64,000 nucleotides of DNA from Lycium barbarum (GCF_019175385.1 NC_083346.1:82412543-82476542); one strand, 5' to 3'; positions 22,561 through 34,720 are shown, numbered from the stretch's first letter. A program made the numbers and translations. The notes: generated by a model not told the origin, from the sequence alone.

Positions 22561-23440
22561 TTAGAACTTAACTGATTTCTGAGTCAATTTGGTCAATAAG
22601 GTTGAAAGAGAGGAAAATAATTCTACAAACCTCCTATAGTAACCTGCCAAGCCCAAGAAACTACGTATCTCCATTGGTGCCGTGGGCCTTGGCCAATTCT
22701 TCACAGCCTCAATCTTTTGGGCATCTACTCTAACGCCTTCCTCCGAAATAATGTGACCCAGAAAATCCACAGAGTTCAACCAGAACTCACACTTAGAAAA
22801 CTTGGCATACCACTCTATATCTCGAAGAATCCCAAGCACTGTCCGCAGATGTTCCGCGCGATCGGCCTCTAACGACGAATAAACCAGAATATCATCTATG
22901 AACACAATTACGAAAAAATCCAGAAAGGGCCTTAATACACGATTCATCAAATCCATGAATACGGCTGGGGCATTAGTTAGCCCGAACGATATCACACGGA
23001 ACTCATAGTGGCTATATCTAATCCGGAATGCCGTCTTCGGGATGTCTTCCTCCTTGAACCTAACCTGGTGATATCCTAATCTCAAGTCTATCTTTGAGAA
23101 ATATTTGGCGCCTTGCAACTGATCAAGTAAATCATCAATTCTCGGGAGCGGATACTTATTCTTTACAGTAACTTTATTCAATTGCCTATAATCAATACAC
23201 ATTCGCAAAGAGTCATCCTTCTTTCTCACAAATAACATCGGGGCTCCCCACGGCGATGTACTAGGCCTAATAAAGCCCTTCTCAAGCAAATTTCTCAACT
23301 GCTCCTTCAATTTCTTCAACTCCGTAGGTGCCATCCTATAAGGAGAAATAGATATTGGCTGAGTGTCTGGCAATAGGCCAATAGCAAAGTCAATCTCCCT
23401 CTCTGGGAGGAATGCCTGGAAGCTCATCTGCAAACACTTC
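22561..23440 (-). pseudogene. E3 reverse transcriptase (long open frame)
   Basis: Best preserved part of E3. In-frame RT from about 23430: [116 protein letters not shown], catalytic [10 protein letters not shown], and [16 protein letters not shown], ending at 22561 after QKSVKF. All usual RT blocks are present in order. The N-terminal 20 or so residues of the open frame are from another frame, so the junction to protease is shifted. Confidence 0.85.
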
Positions 23441-23940
23441 GGGGAACTCATTAACCACAGGGACAGACTGAAGAGTCCGCGACTCTGCTTGCACATCTTA
23501 AACTTGAACTAGGTGAAAAATATACCCTTTTCTGATCATCTTCTCTGCCTTAAGGTAGGAAATAAACCTACCTCTAGGTGAAGCAGCATTACCCTTCCAC
23601 TCTAGGACTGGTTTGCTGGGAAACTGAAATCGAACCATCTTTGCTCTGCAATCAACACTAGCATAACAAGAAGATAACCAGTCCATGCCCATAATAACAT
23701 CAAAATCAATCATATCTAGCTCAATCAAATCTGCTACAGTGTGGCGGTCACAAACTATAACAACACAATATCGATATACTCGCTTAGCTATGATCGGATC
23801 GCCAAATGGCGCAGACACCTCAAATGGTTAAATCGACTCGGGCTCTATCCCAAACTTACCAGCGACAAATGGAGTAACATATGACAAAGTAGATCCTGGA
23901 TCGATCAATGCATACACATCATAGGAGGAAACTTATAATA
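23441..23940 (-). pseudogene. E3 protease
   Basis: The frame 23818-23498 reads [40 protein letters not shown] and FQFPSKPVLEWKGNAASPRG. The active-site region (DPGST type, about 23890-23912) is upstream, past an in-frame TAA at about 23827. Again the triplet is Asp-Pro-Gly. A stop follows HLVQV at 23498. Confidence 0.75.
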
Positions 23941-25276
23941 TACCTGTGACAACATCAGGAGACGACTCACGATCCTGCCTACTAGCTATTAGCATATACG
24001 CGGTGATGTGGACCGCTCGAGCTGGACGCTCCACTCCTCCCCCTACCTCATCCTGTCGGTGGTTGAAAAGCTTGCCTCGAATGGCGCACTGCAGAAGAAG
24101 AAGAACTAGCTATAGACCCTGTAGGTGGAACAGTGCCCATGCCACCTCCTAACGGATAATTCCTCATCATATGACCTGGTCAGCCACAAGAATAATAGGC
24201 ATTAGATCCCAATTGGCACTGCCCGACATGTAACCTACCATACTGTGCACACCGTGGTAAGGGTGACCTCATCTGTCCTCACTCTGGTCTGTACTGGGAG
24301 CCTGATGCTCTAGAACTCTGGGCCGCTCCGGAATAAGAAGGCCGATCAAACCTCGTGCCTGAAAACCGCAGAGGTGCACTCCCTACCGAATGATATAAAT
24401 ACTGGGAATTCTACTTCCACTGTCCTCCCCTAGACTCACTTCCAATGTCGAAAGATCTAGCCCTCTTACCATGGCCTCGATCACGGTCACGCTCTGCCCT
24501 CCTCTGATGCTTGCGATCTTCCAGAATCTGTGCATATGCCTGTATACGGGAGATATCCATGCCTGGCTGCAATGCAGCAGTCGTACAGGCATCTATCAAA
24601 TGTGGCCCTAAACCAGCCACAAAACAGTGAACTCTGTCCTCCATCTCAGCCACCATGGCTGGGGCATATCTAGCCATAGAATCAAAATACAAACAACTCT
24701 TGGACACTCATGCTGCCCTGCTCAATACGTAGAAATTTGTCTGCTCGGGCTCGCTTGACCTCAGGAGGCAAACAATGGCGGATAAAGGCATCTGCGAACT
24801 CTCGCCAAACAGCCGGAGGGGAATTCTCTCCCCTAGATAACTCCCAAGTCTGATACCACTGTATGGCAATATGACGAAGTCTATACGAAGCTAACTCCAC
24901 CGAATCAACCTCACTTGCATGCATAACCCTCAAGGTCCTTTGTATACCATCAATGAAATCCTGGGGATCCATATTCTACTTTATCACTGAAAATTCTGGA
25001 GGATCTAACTCAAGGAATGTCTTAACCATCGAATTACCAGCTCTCTGCCACTGAGCCTGAGCGGCTACTAATCTGGTCAATAACTGTACAGCATCCCGCA
25101 CATCCTGGCCTGGTGCATCTGGCTGAGGAACTGGGACGGGTGCTGGAGACGGTGTATGTGATGTCTCAGATGGGCTCTCACTCTGAATCTCATCCTGAGC
25201 CCTAGTGGCCTGCCGAGTACGGCTAGCTTGTGGCTTTCTTGCCTTTATGGGCAGCTGTAGCTTTCTTGGGAGGCAT
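23941..25276 (-). pseudogene. E3 gag
   Basis: Start at the ATG whose complement is 25274-25276 (MPPKKATAA), after a ttcagca leader end as in E2. Capsid-like region in frames 24972-24682 (DPQDFIDGIQRTLRVMHASE, VELASYRLRHIAIQWYQ, KRARADKFLRIEQGSMSV) and 24707-24411 (SMARYAPAMVAEMEDRVHCF, LGPHLIDACTTAALQPGMDI). A frameshift lies near 24690. The zinc knuckle at about 24160-24200 retains the pattern but has an in-frame stop between the Cys pair and His. Confidence 0.8.
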
Positions 25277-25478
25277 TGCTGAAATCATAACAATTCATCA
25301 GAAAGCGAATGCCTAACACATGGCTCTATCGTACAATCTAGGAGAGAAAGAATGACATCATCCTAAATGTCATGTAACCTCCTGTTTATAGGTGTGGTGT
25401 ACAACACGCCCATAAACAAGACTCTACTAGACACGGTCTGTAGACAACCCAAGGGCGGAACTGCTCTGATACCACATC
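25277..25478 (-). promoter_or_regulatory. E3 leader and primer-binding site
   Basis: PBS complement gctctgatacca is at 25463-25474, four bases from the LTR start at 25479. The leader holds the 'cctcctgtttataggtgtgg' block (25379-25398) shared with E4 and E7. Confidence 0.85.
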
Positions 25479-26970
25479 TGTCACAACCCAAACCGATGAG
25501 CCGTGACAAGGGGTCTGACCTCAAGCCACCAAACACCCCTAAACACTTATTTGAAACATGTTGAACATCAATAGCCTATATATGGCACAACTAATCTCAT
25601 AAAGAGGAAGCACCCGAACTATGTACAATCTGCATATACATACAAAACATGCGGACGAACAGTGCAAGCCAGCTAGGCTGCTATATATTTTGGACACAAA
25701 ATAATATAAGGAACAAGGCTACATCGTCTGACTACTATATACAAGTGTCTACAGACCTTTACTGGAATGGAAGCTGTAGCAAGGACGGGAAAAGGCCCTG
25801 TCGTACCGATCTATATACATCTCAAAAGAATGCCTACCAAAATAGACTGCAACTCCGGATCGAATGGAGAGCACTGATCGCTGCTGGATAAGGGTCTTAC
25901 TAAGCTGGACCATCTCCCTGTCTACCTGTACCTGTGGGCATGAACCCAGCCCCCCGAGCAATGGGGAGTCAGTACGGATAATGTACTGAATATGTAAAGC
26001 ATAAAGACAACATGTATATATGTATAGAAATCATAAACAAGATCAGTCTGCATCTGACTGAATCTGTATGTCAAGAACTATGGACAAGCATATATATATA
26101 TATATATGTATATATATCTAGTAGGTACACACCTCATTTTCACATCACGGGCCACACCTTCACCCCCTGTCAAGTGTGCCTTTCTCATGTATGTACTCCA
26201 ACTTCATAGGCCACTCATGGACCACTCATAGGTCACACCTTCACCCCTTTTCAAGTGTGCCTTTCTCACATAGAACGTAATATCATAGGTAACACCTTCA
26301 CCCCCTGTCAAGTGCGCCTTTCACTCATACCCCTTAGAATTGGAAGTAAATGCATAGTACAAGTAAAACCTGAACGACAGGATTCTCAAATAATAAAATG
26401 ATAGTTTGCCTTCCATGGGCCTTACTGAACTCATACTACTAGGACAGGAAATCATAAGATCTGTATATCGGGACAATACCATAGCCGGGGTACAGGAACA
26501 TCAAAACTGTGTTTCTCTTAGTAATTATAAGAATAGAGTAATATGGAAACTCTCTTACTCGTTTATCGGTTCATATCATAGGATAATGCCAAAAAAAAAG
26601 AAGGAATAACCTTAACATACCTTGCCGTAAATCAAATCGCCCAACTTCTAGTTCTTGAACTTGTAAATCTACTATTAAGATAACATAAGCCTTAATTAGG
26701 CTACTTGCTTTGCTTACTAATCATCCCCAAGCACGTATAAAGCTTAACGAATCATAGACGACCATCTCCTTTATAAGCTTACAATCATAGCGCCTGTATA
26801 TATCCAAATACACGTAAATCCATCCCTAATCATTTCTTTAAAATAGTCTCATGCCACTACCTTACCCTTCATCAATCTATCACTTCCACAAATACCTTTT
26901 CTTTACCTAAAATCACTAAAGCTCTTGATAGCAAACTCAAATACAAGGTAGGAATCATTTACATACCTAG
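25479..26970 (-). repeat. E3 5' LTR, truncated by E4
   Basis: Begins tgtcacaacccaaaccgatg and matches 18271 onward up to about 19730. It ends abruptly at 26970 (acatacctag), where the partner LTR continues with U3. Bases 26966-26970 (cctag) are the presumed left target copy for E4. It has one extra 'cataggtcacaccttcaccc' module near 26190-26245 and an 'at' run (about 26090-26118). Confidence 0.9.
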
Positions 26971-27869
26971 TGTCACGACCCACCTAGGGGTCGTGATGGG
27001 TACCCTTGGCTAAGCACCGAGCACCAGTCATTCTACTCTTCATCATACTCATATTACACTTCTTTAATATTTATATGCTCATAATCATAGGAAAAACCAT
27101 TTTTCATTTGAGAACATAGATACTTTTATAGACATAAGCCTTTCAGCTATCAAAATAAATATATATATATATATATATACAACAGTAACCTCGTGACACC
27201 ATCTACCCACAATTACGTATCTTCGAGCCTCTACTAGAGTACTAGACATATGGACGGTACAGGACCCCGCCATGCCCAAAATATACATATATACACAAAA
27301 TAATAATCACGGCACATCCGGGAAAATGGAGTGCTCTCAAGGTAGCTAATAGCCCCTACGAGTCTGGATCAAGGTAACCTCCCTGTCTACCTATGGGCAT
27401 GAACACAACGTCCAAGAAAACTGACGTCAGTACGAATATTGTACTGAGTATGAGAGGCATAAAAAATAACAATACGTCAATGAGATAAAGAAAGCATCAA
27501 ATGAGGAGCAACTGTATCTGACTGTCACTTAATAAAGAAATAATGCATGTTGGCTTACTTCATAATCGTCATCATATCATGTATGCATAAATGTATAAGT
27601 TGCCCGTCCATATAGGTATGGTGTGATAATGTATAAGCTTCCCGTCCATATAGGTATGGTGTGATAATAATTAACCTGCGTCCAGGCCTCCCGCGTCCGG
27701 GGTATAAGTTGCCCACTGTAGTGGTGTTTCTTCCCGTGCCATATAGGCGCGGTGTAATATCATCAACATATACTAATCATAATGCATGTAAAATGACTCA
27801 AAGATAGCTATACTTTATCGAGGTGACCTAAGGTCGTGAACCCCCGATGTCATTATGGAACATTTATAA

Positions 27870-28078
27870 GTATTCTGTCTCACTTTGAAGGAAATAGTAT
27901 ATAAGGTGAGTGTATACAATAAAGGAAATCATTAACTTTATGGTATTCTGCCTCACCTTGAAGGAATTTATATATAAGGTGAGTGTATTCAATAAATGAC
28001 ATCATTATCTTTAGGGTATTCTGCCTCACCTTGAGGGAAATAATATATAAGGTGAGTGTATTCAATAAATGACATCAT
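27870..28078. repeat. Three ~70-bp tandem repeats in E4 LTR
   Basis: Units beginning tattctg(t/c)ctcac(c/t)ttgaaggaaat, then atataaggtgagtgtat, recur at about 27870, 27940 and 28015, with the third followed by the same 'aatgacatcattatc' tail. Each unit contains the inverted pair ctcacctt/aaggtgag. It is not seen in the other families here. Confidence 0.65.
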
Positions 28079-29040
28079 TATCGTTATAGGAATATCATAT
28101 CACGAACTCTAGATTCTTTATACTTACCTCATCATCATTATTGAACTCATAATATATCTCTCATCTCATATGGCTATTCATGAACATAGGCATTTAGTTT
28201 TTCGCGATATAGAGGATTGATAGAGAAGAGGGAAAAATCATACCATCGGATTCATGCCATAGAAAGAAAGGACTAGCCTCACATACCTTTTCCGTTTAAC
28301 TATTCTATCGCTTGCTTGTTCTCCTTCAATGCCCACGTTTCTACCTTTAAAAGAAGTCGCATGAACATTAGCTAATCGATTACTTAAACGTGCTTGCTAA
28401 AGCTAATGAAAATTGGGCAGCATTTCCTTTGTTTATACTACTTTCCCCATATTCTATATCAACTCCCAAACGTTCATAACAACATTCACAATATAATAGA
28501 CAACAATCATCATTCATCTACATTATCCGCATTTCACAATTCCTCTTCAATTTATCCATTATTGTGGTTATAGTTCACTATCGCGTTTTCTCATATTTAA
28601 TACTTATTCCACTGTCTAAATGTCATTCACAACATACTTACAACCGTAACACACCAATATTTATAATTCAATCCAAACCTTTACCCAACAATGTCACTAT
28701 TCACACATTCATGACCCATTTCCTATATTTTTCTACAATCCATGTGTTTTTAAATTTCATCACCTTAAATAACCAAGAATGATCATAAAACTCACTTTTG
28801 AATGCGTAGGAACGGGTTTTGGTTGGCAATACTTCACTTAGAGAAAACCCTAGCTTCAACTTCCAAAGGATTCTTGACTTAGATGGACCCTAGTAAGCTT
28901 TATACACTTGACCCACTTGAATTCTTGATATTGATCTTTGTTTTCCTTTGTATTCTTGTAGATGAAGTATGTGGAGCCTTCTAGAGGTCTTGAGAGAGAT
29001 GAAGAAGTGTGTAGGAAATGAAATTAATGAAGTAGGATCA

Positions 29041-29050
29041 TATTTATATA
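29041..29050 (-). promoter_or_regulatory. Putative E4 TATA box
   Basis: tatttatata; in element sense tatataaata, a strong TATA motif. It lies about 530 bp from the U3 terminus and directly downstream (element sense) of the acggtccgt palindromes at 29065-29215. Confidence 0.5.
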
Positions 29051-29064
29051 ATTGAACTTACTCA

Positions 29065-29220
29065 GCCCGTCGGGACTTCCACGGACACTTGTACGGTCCG
29101 TGGAACATTCTACGGTCCGTACAAGTGGTCGTGGTTCACCACCATGGAACACTTCGTTGCTGTTGGGTTATACGGACCATTGTATGATCCGTATAACATT
29201 CCACGGGCGTATAACATGGT
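29065..29220. repeat. E4 U3 palindrome cluster
   Basis: ccgtcggga, gtacggtccgtggaac, ctacggtccgtacaag, tacggaccattgtatgatccgta and ccacgggcgta motifs with internal dyads. Same position relative to TATA as in E2 and E3. Confidence 0.5.
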
Positions 29221-29581
29221 CGTGTAACTCACAGTTTCCCGAAGTTGTTCTCGTCGTTTCGTTTGATCTCCAATCCTTATACAATCTTCTTAAAACTTGT
29301 TTAATACTTCATTAATGATCTAAACATCCCTATAAGTCGTCCTCAAGGCCGTACCAAACAATTCTTAACGCAATAATTTACGAAACCTTTCCTAAACCCC
29401 ACTTATACTCCACTTGCCCTTACTAATCCTTATTCTTGTCAATACATATGACTTCAAAATCTCAACGCATGCATTGTAAGGCCACTAATTATCCGTCTTA
29501 TAGTCTTAAGAACTTCATGTTATCCTTAAGCTCGAGTGGTTCATTCACTACACGACGACATGAAATTTCCAAAGTGTAACA

Positions 29582-29620
29582 TTCTCCTCCCCTTTTGGAA
29601 CATTCGTCCTCGAATGTTAA
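29582..29620 (-). promoter_or_regulatory. E4 polypurine tract and hairpin
   Basis: PPT complement ttctcctcccctttt (29582-29596) abuts the LTR. The perfect hairpin aacattcg-tcct-cgaatgtt is at 29599-29618. Confidence 0.8.
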
Positions 29621-30200
29621 ACACTTGGGAATTCTACGAAAATTTAACCAGAGTTTCCCCTGTAATATGGCACTACCATCCTATCATAACAACCCATAAT
29701 AATATTGCCTCACAGAGGCATAACACGATAATAATATAAATTGGTCACACACGACCCATACGCATGAAAAGAAATCAGACATACCTCATAATCTTTATCT
29801 CTCGTCTCGAATGTCTTCTGGGGCTGAAACAAGTGTGGACACTTGGATTTCATATTTTCTTACGCTTCCCGAGTCATTCTTCTCGGTTGTTATTTTGCCT
29901 TAAGACATTAACTGAGGCCACTTCTTTATTTCGAAGTCTCTGTACTTGCCTATCTAATATGGCAATGCGTACCTCTTCATAGATCAACTTTTCTATCACT
30001 TAAACATACTGGCATGACCCTAGTAGGATTTCCAACATTTTTTTTACAAAGCATCGAGACATGTAAAACTGGGTGAACTGACTCGAAATCAGGAGGTAGA
30101 TCTAATTCATAAGCCACCTTGCCTATTGGCGCACCACCTCATAAGGCCTAATGTATCGGGGACTAAGCGTCCCCTTCATTCAGTGATCTTATTAAATTCG
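29621..30200 (-). pseudogene. E4 3' UTR and integrase-tail/chromodomain remnant
   Basis: 29640-29760 is the usual 3' block (gtttcccctgtaatatgg). From 29780 to about 30190, on the minus strand, pieces of the integrase tail are recognisable by comparison with 4626-4990: the tail end, the VQRLRNKE-like stretch, MLRK-like and SPRYI-like codons. Frame is lost several times, and the remnant begins only at the SPRYIGPY region. The spacer adjoins at about 30200. Confidence 0.65.
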
Positions 30201-32880
30201 TAAGTTGTCACACCTCGGGGCTACCATAGGAAGTGTATAGCATCTACTTATGTCATATTCCAAGTAGTTGTCCTATTTGCCCCTAACGATAGTCCCAACT
30301 CAACATTTCAAATCAATTTTCCATATGATTTCCTTCAACTAACCCGGAGTATCATGACTACATTACCCTTGTTTTACCTCTTACTCCTACTTTAAGTACC
30401 CACTTAGTTTCATTGGCGACACATAAATACTTGCAAGTTACATAATCGTTCTTGCGTGATTCGAGTACATACATATCTATACATATTCATGTATTCATAT
30501 CTGTATCCGTAGTCATAATCGTACTCATGTACATATCGTATCCATAGTCATATTCATATACATATCATTTACATAGCATGCCCGACCACGAAAGTTCGAT
30601 GTTTCGCGTGCCCGACCATGGCTAGGTTCGGTGATTACATATACCTAAACTCTTTTGTCTATCTGTAGTAACTTATCTCGTCATTCTCTCTTCCTTCCTT
30701 TAATATTTCCTTGATTATCATATCTTAGGTTCTACTATAGAAAGCATTAGGTCCATTTCTTAACTGTCGCTTATAAATCGCAATATCATTACTTATGACT
30801 TTACCTTTAGTGCCTTTGCCTCTTATTCGGGTATAACATCTCCATCCTTTACAATACCCCTTGAGTTATTCGCTCTCAATGTCATGTGGTTCAAGGTCTT
30901 CGCGAATGATTTCCAGTACAGTCTCAGATTCTTGTCCAATTCGTGTTCGTTTATCTACTAGTTATTAGACTCATTTCTGCATAACTCTCACTCTTGGTAT
31001 TAGAGTCTATATCTGTGACATCTTAGGACCCATCATTTCAATCTCTAAACTTGTATCCTCTTTATTCGCTTCCCCCCTTTATGGGTTTTACTTGTACCAT
31101 TCTCAAATCTGTTGCCTCGCCTTCAAATCTTGAACATATACCCCTCACTATACTATATCTTATTCATACTGTTTCCCATAATATATAGCTACAATAATTC
31201 ATGTGAGAAGTCTTAGCATACTCACCTTGCAGTCTTGTATCCAAATAATACAGCCGATATAGCAATCTAAACAAGGATGTATCTCTACTTAGCTCATCTA
31301 GTAGTTATGAGTCAATGTCTAAATCCGCTCCAATTAACAACTTCTGTCCCATAGGGATGCTCACAATAGTAGCATGCCTAGTTATCCACACCATCCATGT
31401 AATGTCACTTGCTCTCTCCTTCGATGCTCAAAGTTCACTTGTAACGTCATCTTTGTTTTCCACGGCCTGAGTCTGATACGCCACTAATACCCCTCATGCC
31501 TCATACTCTACTACTTTTGTGTTGCACTCAACATTGATTTCAAAACCAATCGTAATCGTATTATATTTGTCGTCGATGATAGCTTTACTCTATCGCTTTA
31601 TTGTCGTATGGTAAACTCATAACTCATGATCATCTTTTCTTTTCAACTCATTACTTCATATGCTTTATTCGTTATAACTTGGTATAGGATATTTATAGAA
31701 GATACATCTTCCTTTAATCATAACGCAACTACTTCTTAAGCACGCATACTTCGTATATTTCCTTTTCTCTCTATTCTCTTTCCTATTCCTTTACATTCCT
31801 TCCTCCATGATTTATCTTCTTTTCTCCAGTTTTATAACCAACCCTTTATTCTTCGCACGAGGAACCTTACTCTCAACTTAGTACCGCTTTGTCCTTTAGA
31901 ATATACTACCTTTGTAAAATCCATACTTTTCTTCCAAAACTTATTATGTTCATTCTGATTATCCCCTCTCGTCCTTATTGCGTCGATCCTCTTCCTAATA
32001 ATCGTCCTATTTCGTTTTTCATCTTTCGGGAGTCTTGGTCTTTTACATCCCGCCAAAGATATCACCCATACTCTTGATTATACCAATCTCAAACTACTAC
32101 TACTTGTCATACCACTTTTCTCTGATTTCTTTTTGAAGTCGACTTCCCCCTTTTGCTTGCCATCATTTCTATTATTGAGGAACCTCTATGCTGGACTTTC
32201 CCCTAACAAGGTCTTTCTAAGCTTTCTCATTTATAGCCCCATGGCTCGCTTGTTGGTTTCATACTTGCGTTCATTCTTTATTTACATAGAACATGTCATA
32301 TCCTTAGTCGTTTCCTCGCTATGCTTTGTATTACAGTTCTTGTTACGTTCTCATTATACCTTGATCATAATCAACTCTATAGAGTGACACCTCTTTACCT
32401 CGTTCGCAAACCTGCTTGTAAAATAGAATAAATCTTGCAAAGTAAGCATACTCAATCTGTTATTCTTTCTAATCAGTTCTATTACACTTACCATATAAAT
32501 TGTTTTAACAACGTATTCTCATTCATTATAACCCTTCGTATTCGTACCTCTGTCTCTGGGTATTGTTACTATATTTGCTAGTAAACTTATCATATTTTAC
32601 TTGTACTTATCCATCCAACCAAAACTTCAGTGTCACACTCTATTGGGGTTACCCTTTCTCTTCCATGTCATGTTTTAGTACTACCAAGCATTTCTCTTTA
32701 CCGTATCAATGTCGCTCTTATAACTACTGTTACTATCAATTCAATAGTATTTAACTCATCTCATGTAGTTGTTAATGATACACCTGACTTAATCGCATCC
32801 TGCCATTACCTTGTTGCACAACATCTCTTCTCGTTAGAACATGTCACAAGCTTATATCTTATCTCCTTTAGATTCTAAGA
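30201..32880 (-). other. E4 non-coding purine-rich spacer
   Basis: About 2.7 kb with strong strand asymmetry: T/C-rich on plus, A/G-rich in element sense. No reading frame over about 85 codons and no recognisable domain. It is homologous to E6 (for example 32133-32400 with 46880-47110) and, in reverse complement, to E5 (37800-40620). An LTR-like segment with 'catattcatatc' repeats and 'cccgaccatggctagg' lies inside at about 30455-30640. Function unknown. Confidence 0.7.
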
Positions 32881-33228
32881 AAATGTCGGCAGAGTTTCTC
32901 TTGTAAACATAACAATCCCAAACCTGCACATAGCCCAGAAAACACGTCTGATGTCTCAATAGGACATATATCGGAACACACATAATACGTAACTAAACAA
33001 CATAAGATCACTTACCATTAAAGGATATAAATAATAGAGCTTGTCTCATAAGTTGTGCCTGCACCCTCGACCTAGAATTTCAATATATATATATATATAA
33101 ATATATACATACACATATTATTTATATTCACTCACTGTCAATCAACTTACTCGTAAGTCACGATTCTGGCTATCACTAGGTTACTAACAAATATAGTCAT
33201 CTCGAATCGTCGGATTGGCTCAGATTTT
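32881..33228 (-). other. E4 3'-UTR-like block upstream of spacer
   Basis: In element sense this stretch ends gtgcaggtttgggattg...gagaaactctgcc, resembling the normal 3' untranslated block of these elements. It is also homologous to 37720-37795 of E5, at the same place before the spacer. The rest, including a short AT run (33082-33104), shows nothing identifiable. Confidence 0.5.
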
Positions 33229-34130
33229 TCATCTCAACACAATCATCACAGCGGGGATGATACATGACAGCATAGGATCCGAATCAATCGATGCGTACAT
33301 ATCATAAAAGGATACTGACGATATACCTGGGACAATATCAGGGGAGGACTCAGGATCCCGTCGCTCAGCTAACGCATGGATATGATGTTCGGATCCACTT
33401 GGACTGGGCGTTTCTCTTTGGTCTCTATCACCACCTACTAACATCTGTGGCCTTGGCCTTGGAGGGTGTACCGATGACGAAGAGCCAACTACTAACCCCA
33501 TAGGTCGAACCTTATCTCTACCACGCCTCCATGGGCAGTCGCGCATGATATGGCCTGGCTGAGGACAAGTATAACAAACATCCTAGCCCAAGCAGCACGG
33601 TCCCCAATGTAACCTGCGACACCGAGTACATCGTGGACTAGATCCACTCTGAATTCAAGAACTGGAAACTTTGAAACTCTGGGATAACCTAGAATAAGTA
33701 GATCCATCAAATCTGGGTCTAGGAAACTGTGGAGGAGCACCACTTGTTGAACGAACTGAGTGCCTAGAGCATTGTTGCCTCGGAGCACCCCTAAACTCAT
33801 GATCAAACACTGAAAAACTAACTCTCTTTCTCCAACTCGTGTTATCGTGGCCCACATCCTGCCGCTGAGCTTGAGCGGCTACCAATTGAGTCAGTAGAAG
33901 AATGGCTTGTCTCATCTCTTGGCCCGAGGCATCTTGTGGAGGAACAGGGGGTGCTGGAGCTAAAGTTGAGGCTCCCCTCTGATCCTCAAAAGTGGGCGAA
34001 GTATGGGAAAATCGAGGTGGGGCCTTATTCTGGGGTTCGCCCTCCTCCATATCTATATACGGCTCTCGTTCAAGCCCTTATTCAACCGCCATCTTGCCCT
34101 TCTTGGGCTGCCGTAGCTTTTCCTTTCATC
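33229..34130 (-). pseudogene. E4 gag-protease remnant with capsid deletion
   Basis: Minus-strand frames 34050-33655 and 33546-33229. N-terminal Gag: PPVPPQDASGQEMRQAILLL and QLVAAQAQRQDVGH. The sequence then passes within a few residues to the post-capsid linker (EFRGAPRQQCSRHS, GAPPQFPRPRFDGSTYS), so the capsid-like domain of about 200 residues is missing. The zinc-knuckle end is RDCPWRRGR. Protease begins (HHIHALAERRDPESSPDIVPG) but its active site reads ASIDSDPMLS and it stops soon after. No RT follows. A Gag start near 34125 is plausible. Confidence 0.75.
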
Positions 34131-34342
34131 AGCTTTGCTGAAATTATGACGCACAATTAGGGAGGAGAAAGTCTTATAACACAGCTCTATCGCACGATCT
34201 CTTAAGATGAAAGATGATCATTTTTCTTAAATTCCCTGTAGCCTCCTGTTTATTAGCGTGGCGTGCAACACACCATAAACAAGACTCTACTAGACACGAC
34301 TCGTAGACACTTCGTAGGACTGAACTGCTCTGATACCACTTT
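34131..34342 (-). promoter_or_regulatory. E4 leader and primer-binding site
   Basis: PBS complement gctctgatacca at 34327-34338, then cttt, then the LTR at 34343. The leader shares 'gtagcctcctgtttat' and 'caagactctactagacacg' blocks with E3 and E7. Confidence 0.85.
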
Positions 34343-34720
34343 TGTCACGACCCGCCTAGGGGCCGTGACGGGTACCCATGGCTAACCACCGAGCACCACT
34401 CGTTCTACTCTTCATCATGCTCATATTACACTTCTTTAATATTCATATGCTCATAATCATAGGAAAAAACATTTTTCATTTGAGAACATAGATACTTTTA
34501 TAGACATAAGCCTTTCGGCTATCAATATATATACAACAGTAACCTCGTGAGACCATATAACCCACAACTACGTATCTACGAGCCTCTACTAGAGTACTAG
34601 AAATATGGACGGGACAGGACACTGTCGTGCCCAAAATATACATATATACACAAAAGAATAATCACGGCACCTCCGGAACAATGGAGTGCTCTCAATACAG
34701 CTAAGAGCCCCTACGAGTCT
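34343..34720 (-). repeat. E4 5' LTR, truncated by E5
   Basis: Starts tgtcacgacccgcctagggg and parallels the E4 3' LTR from 26971, with indels (the AT run at 27155 is absent). It ends at 34720 after 'ctacgagtct', where the partner continues 'ggatcaagg' at 27366. Bases 34716-34720 (agtct) are the presumed left target copy for E5. Confidence 0.9.

Larger units (their letters stand above)
18271..26970 (-). mobile_element. E3: decayed chromovirus inserted in E1 gag
   Basis: Minus-oriented: 3' LTR 18271-20352, internal region to 25478 with full gag-pol order, then 5' LTR from 25479 cut at 26970 by E4. The presumed left target copy is 18266-18270 (atagc); its partner would lie beyond the window. 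LTR sequence differs from E1/E2 and E7 families, although termini and PBS are alike. All coding parts are broken. Confidence 0.9.
26971..29581 (-). repeat. E4 3' LTR (2611 bp)
   Basis: Left end tgtcacgacccacctagggg; right end ccaaagtgtaaca at 29581. A perfect inverted repeat tcacgaccc/gggtcgtga (26973-26981 and 26988-26996) sits at the U5 end. Variable modules 'cccgtccatataggtatggtgtgataat' occur around 27600-27755. A ~70-bp 'ttctgcctcaccttgaaggaa' repeat is present three times at 27870-28075. U3 palindromes lie at 29065-29215. Confidence 0.9.
26971..34720 (-). mobile_element. E4: non-autonomous element with spacer in place of most of pol
   Basis: Minus-oriented: 3' LTR 26971-29581, hairpin/PPT, chromodomain-tail remnant (to about 30195), non-coding spacer (30201-32880), a 3'-UTR-like block, protease and gag remnants (33229-34130), leader/PBS, and the first 378 bp of the 5' LTR, cut by E5 at 34720. 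RT, RNase H and integrase core are absent. Mobilisation would need proteins in trans. Confidence 0.85.

Noticed and set aside
27870..28078. CRISPR-like repeat array
   Set aside because: Three 70-bp tandem units without spacers, inside a plant LTR.
31832..32878. Several 60-85 codon frames in the E4 spacer
   Set aside because: Length expected by chance in pyrimidine-rich DNA; not conserved in the homologous E5 and E6 spacers.
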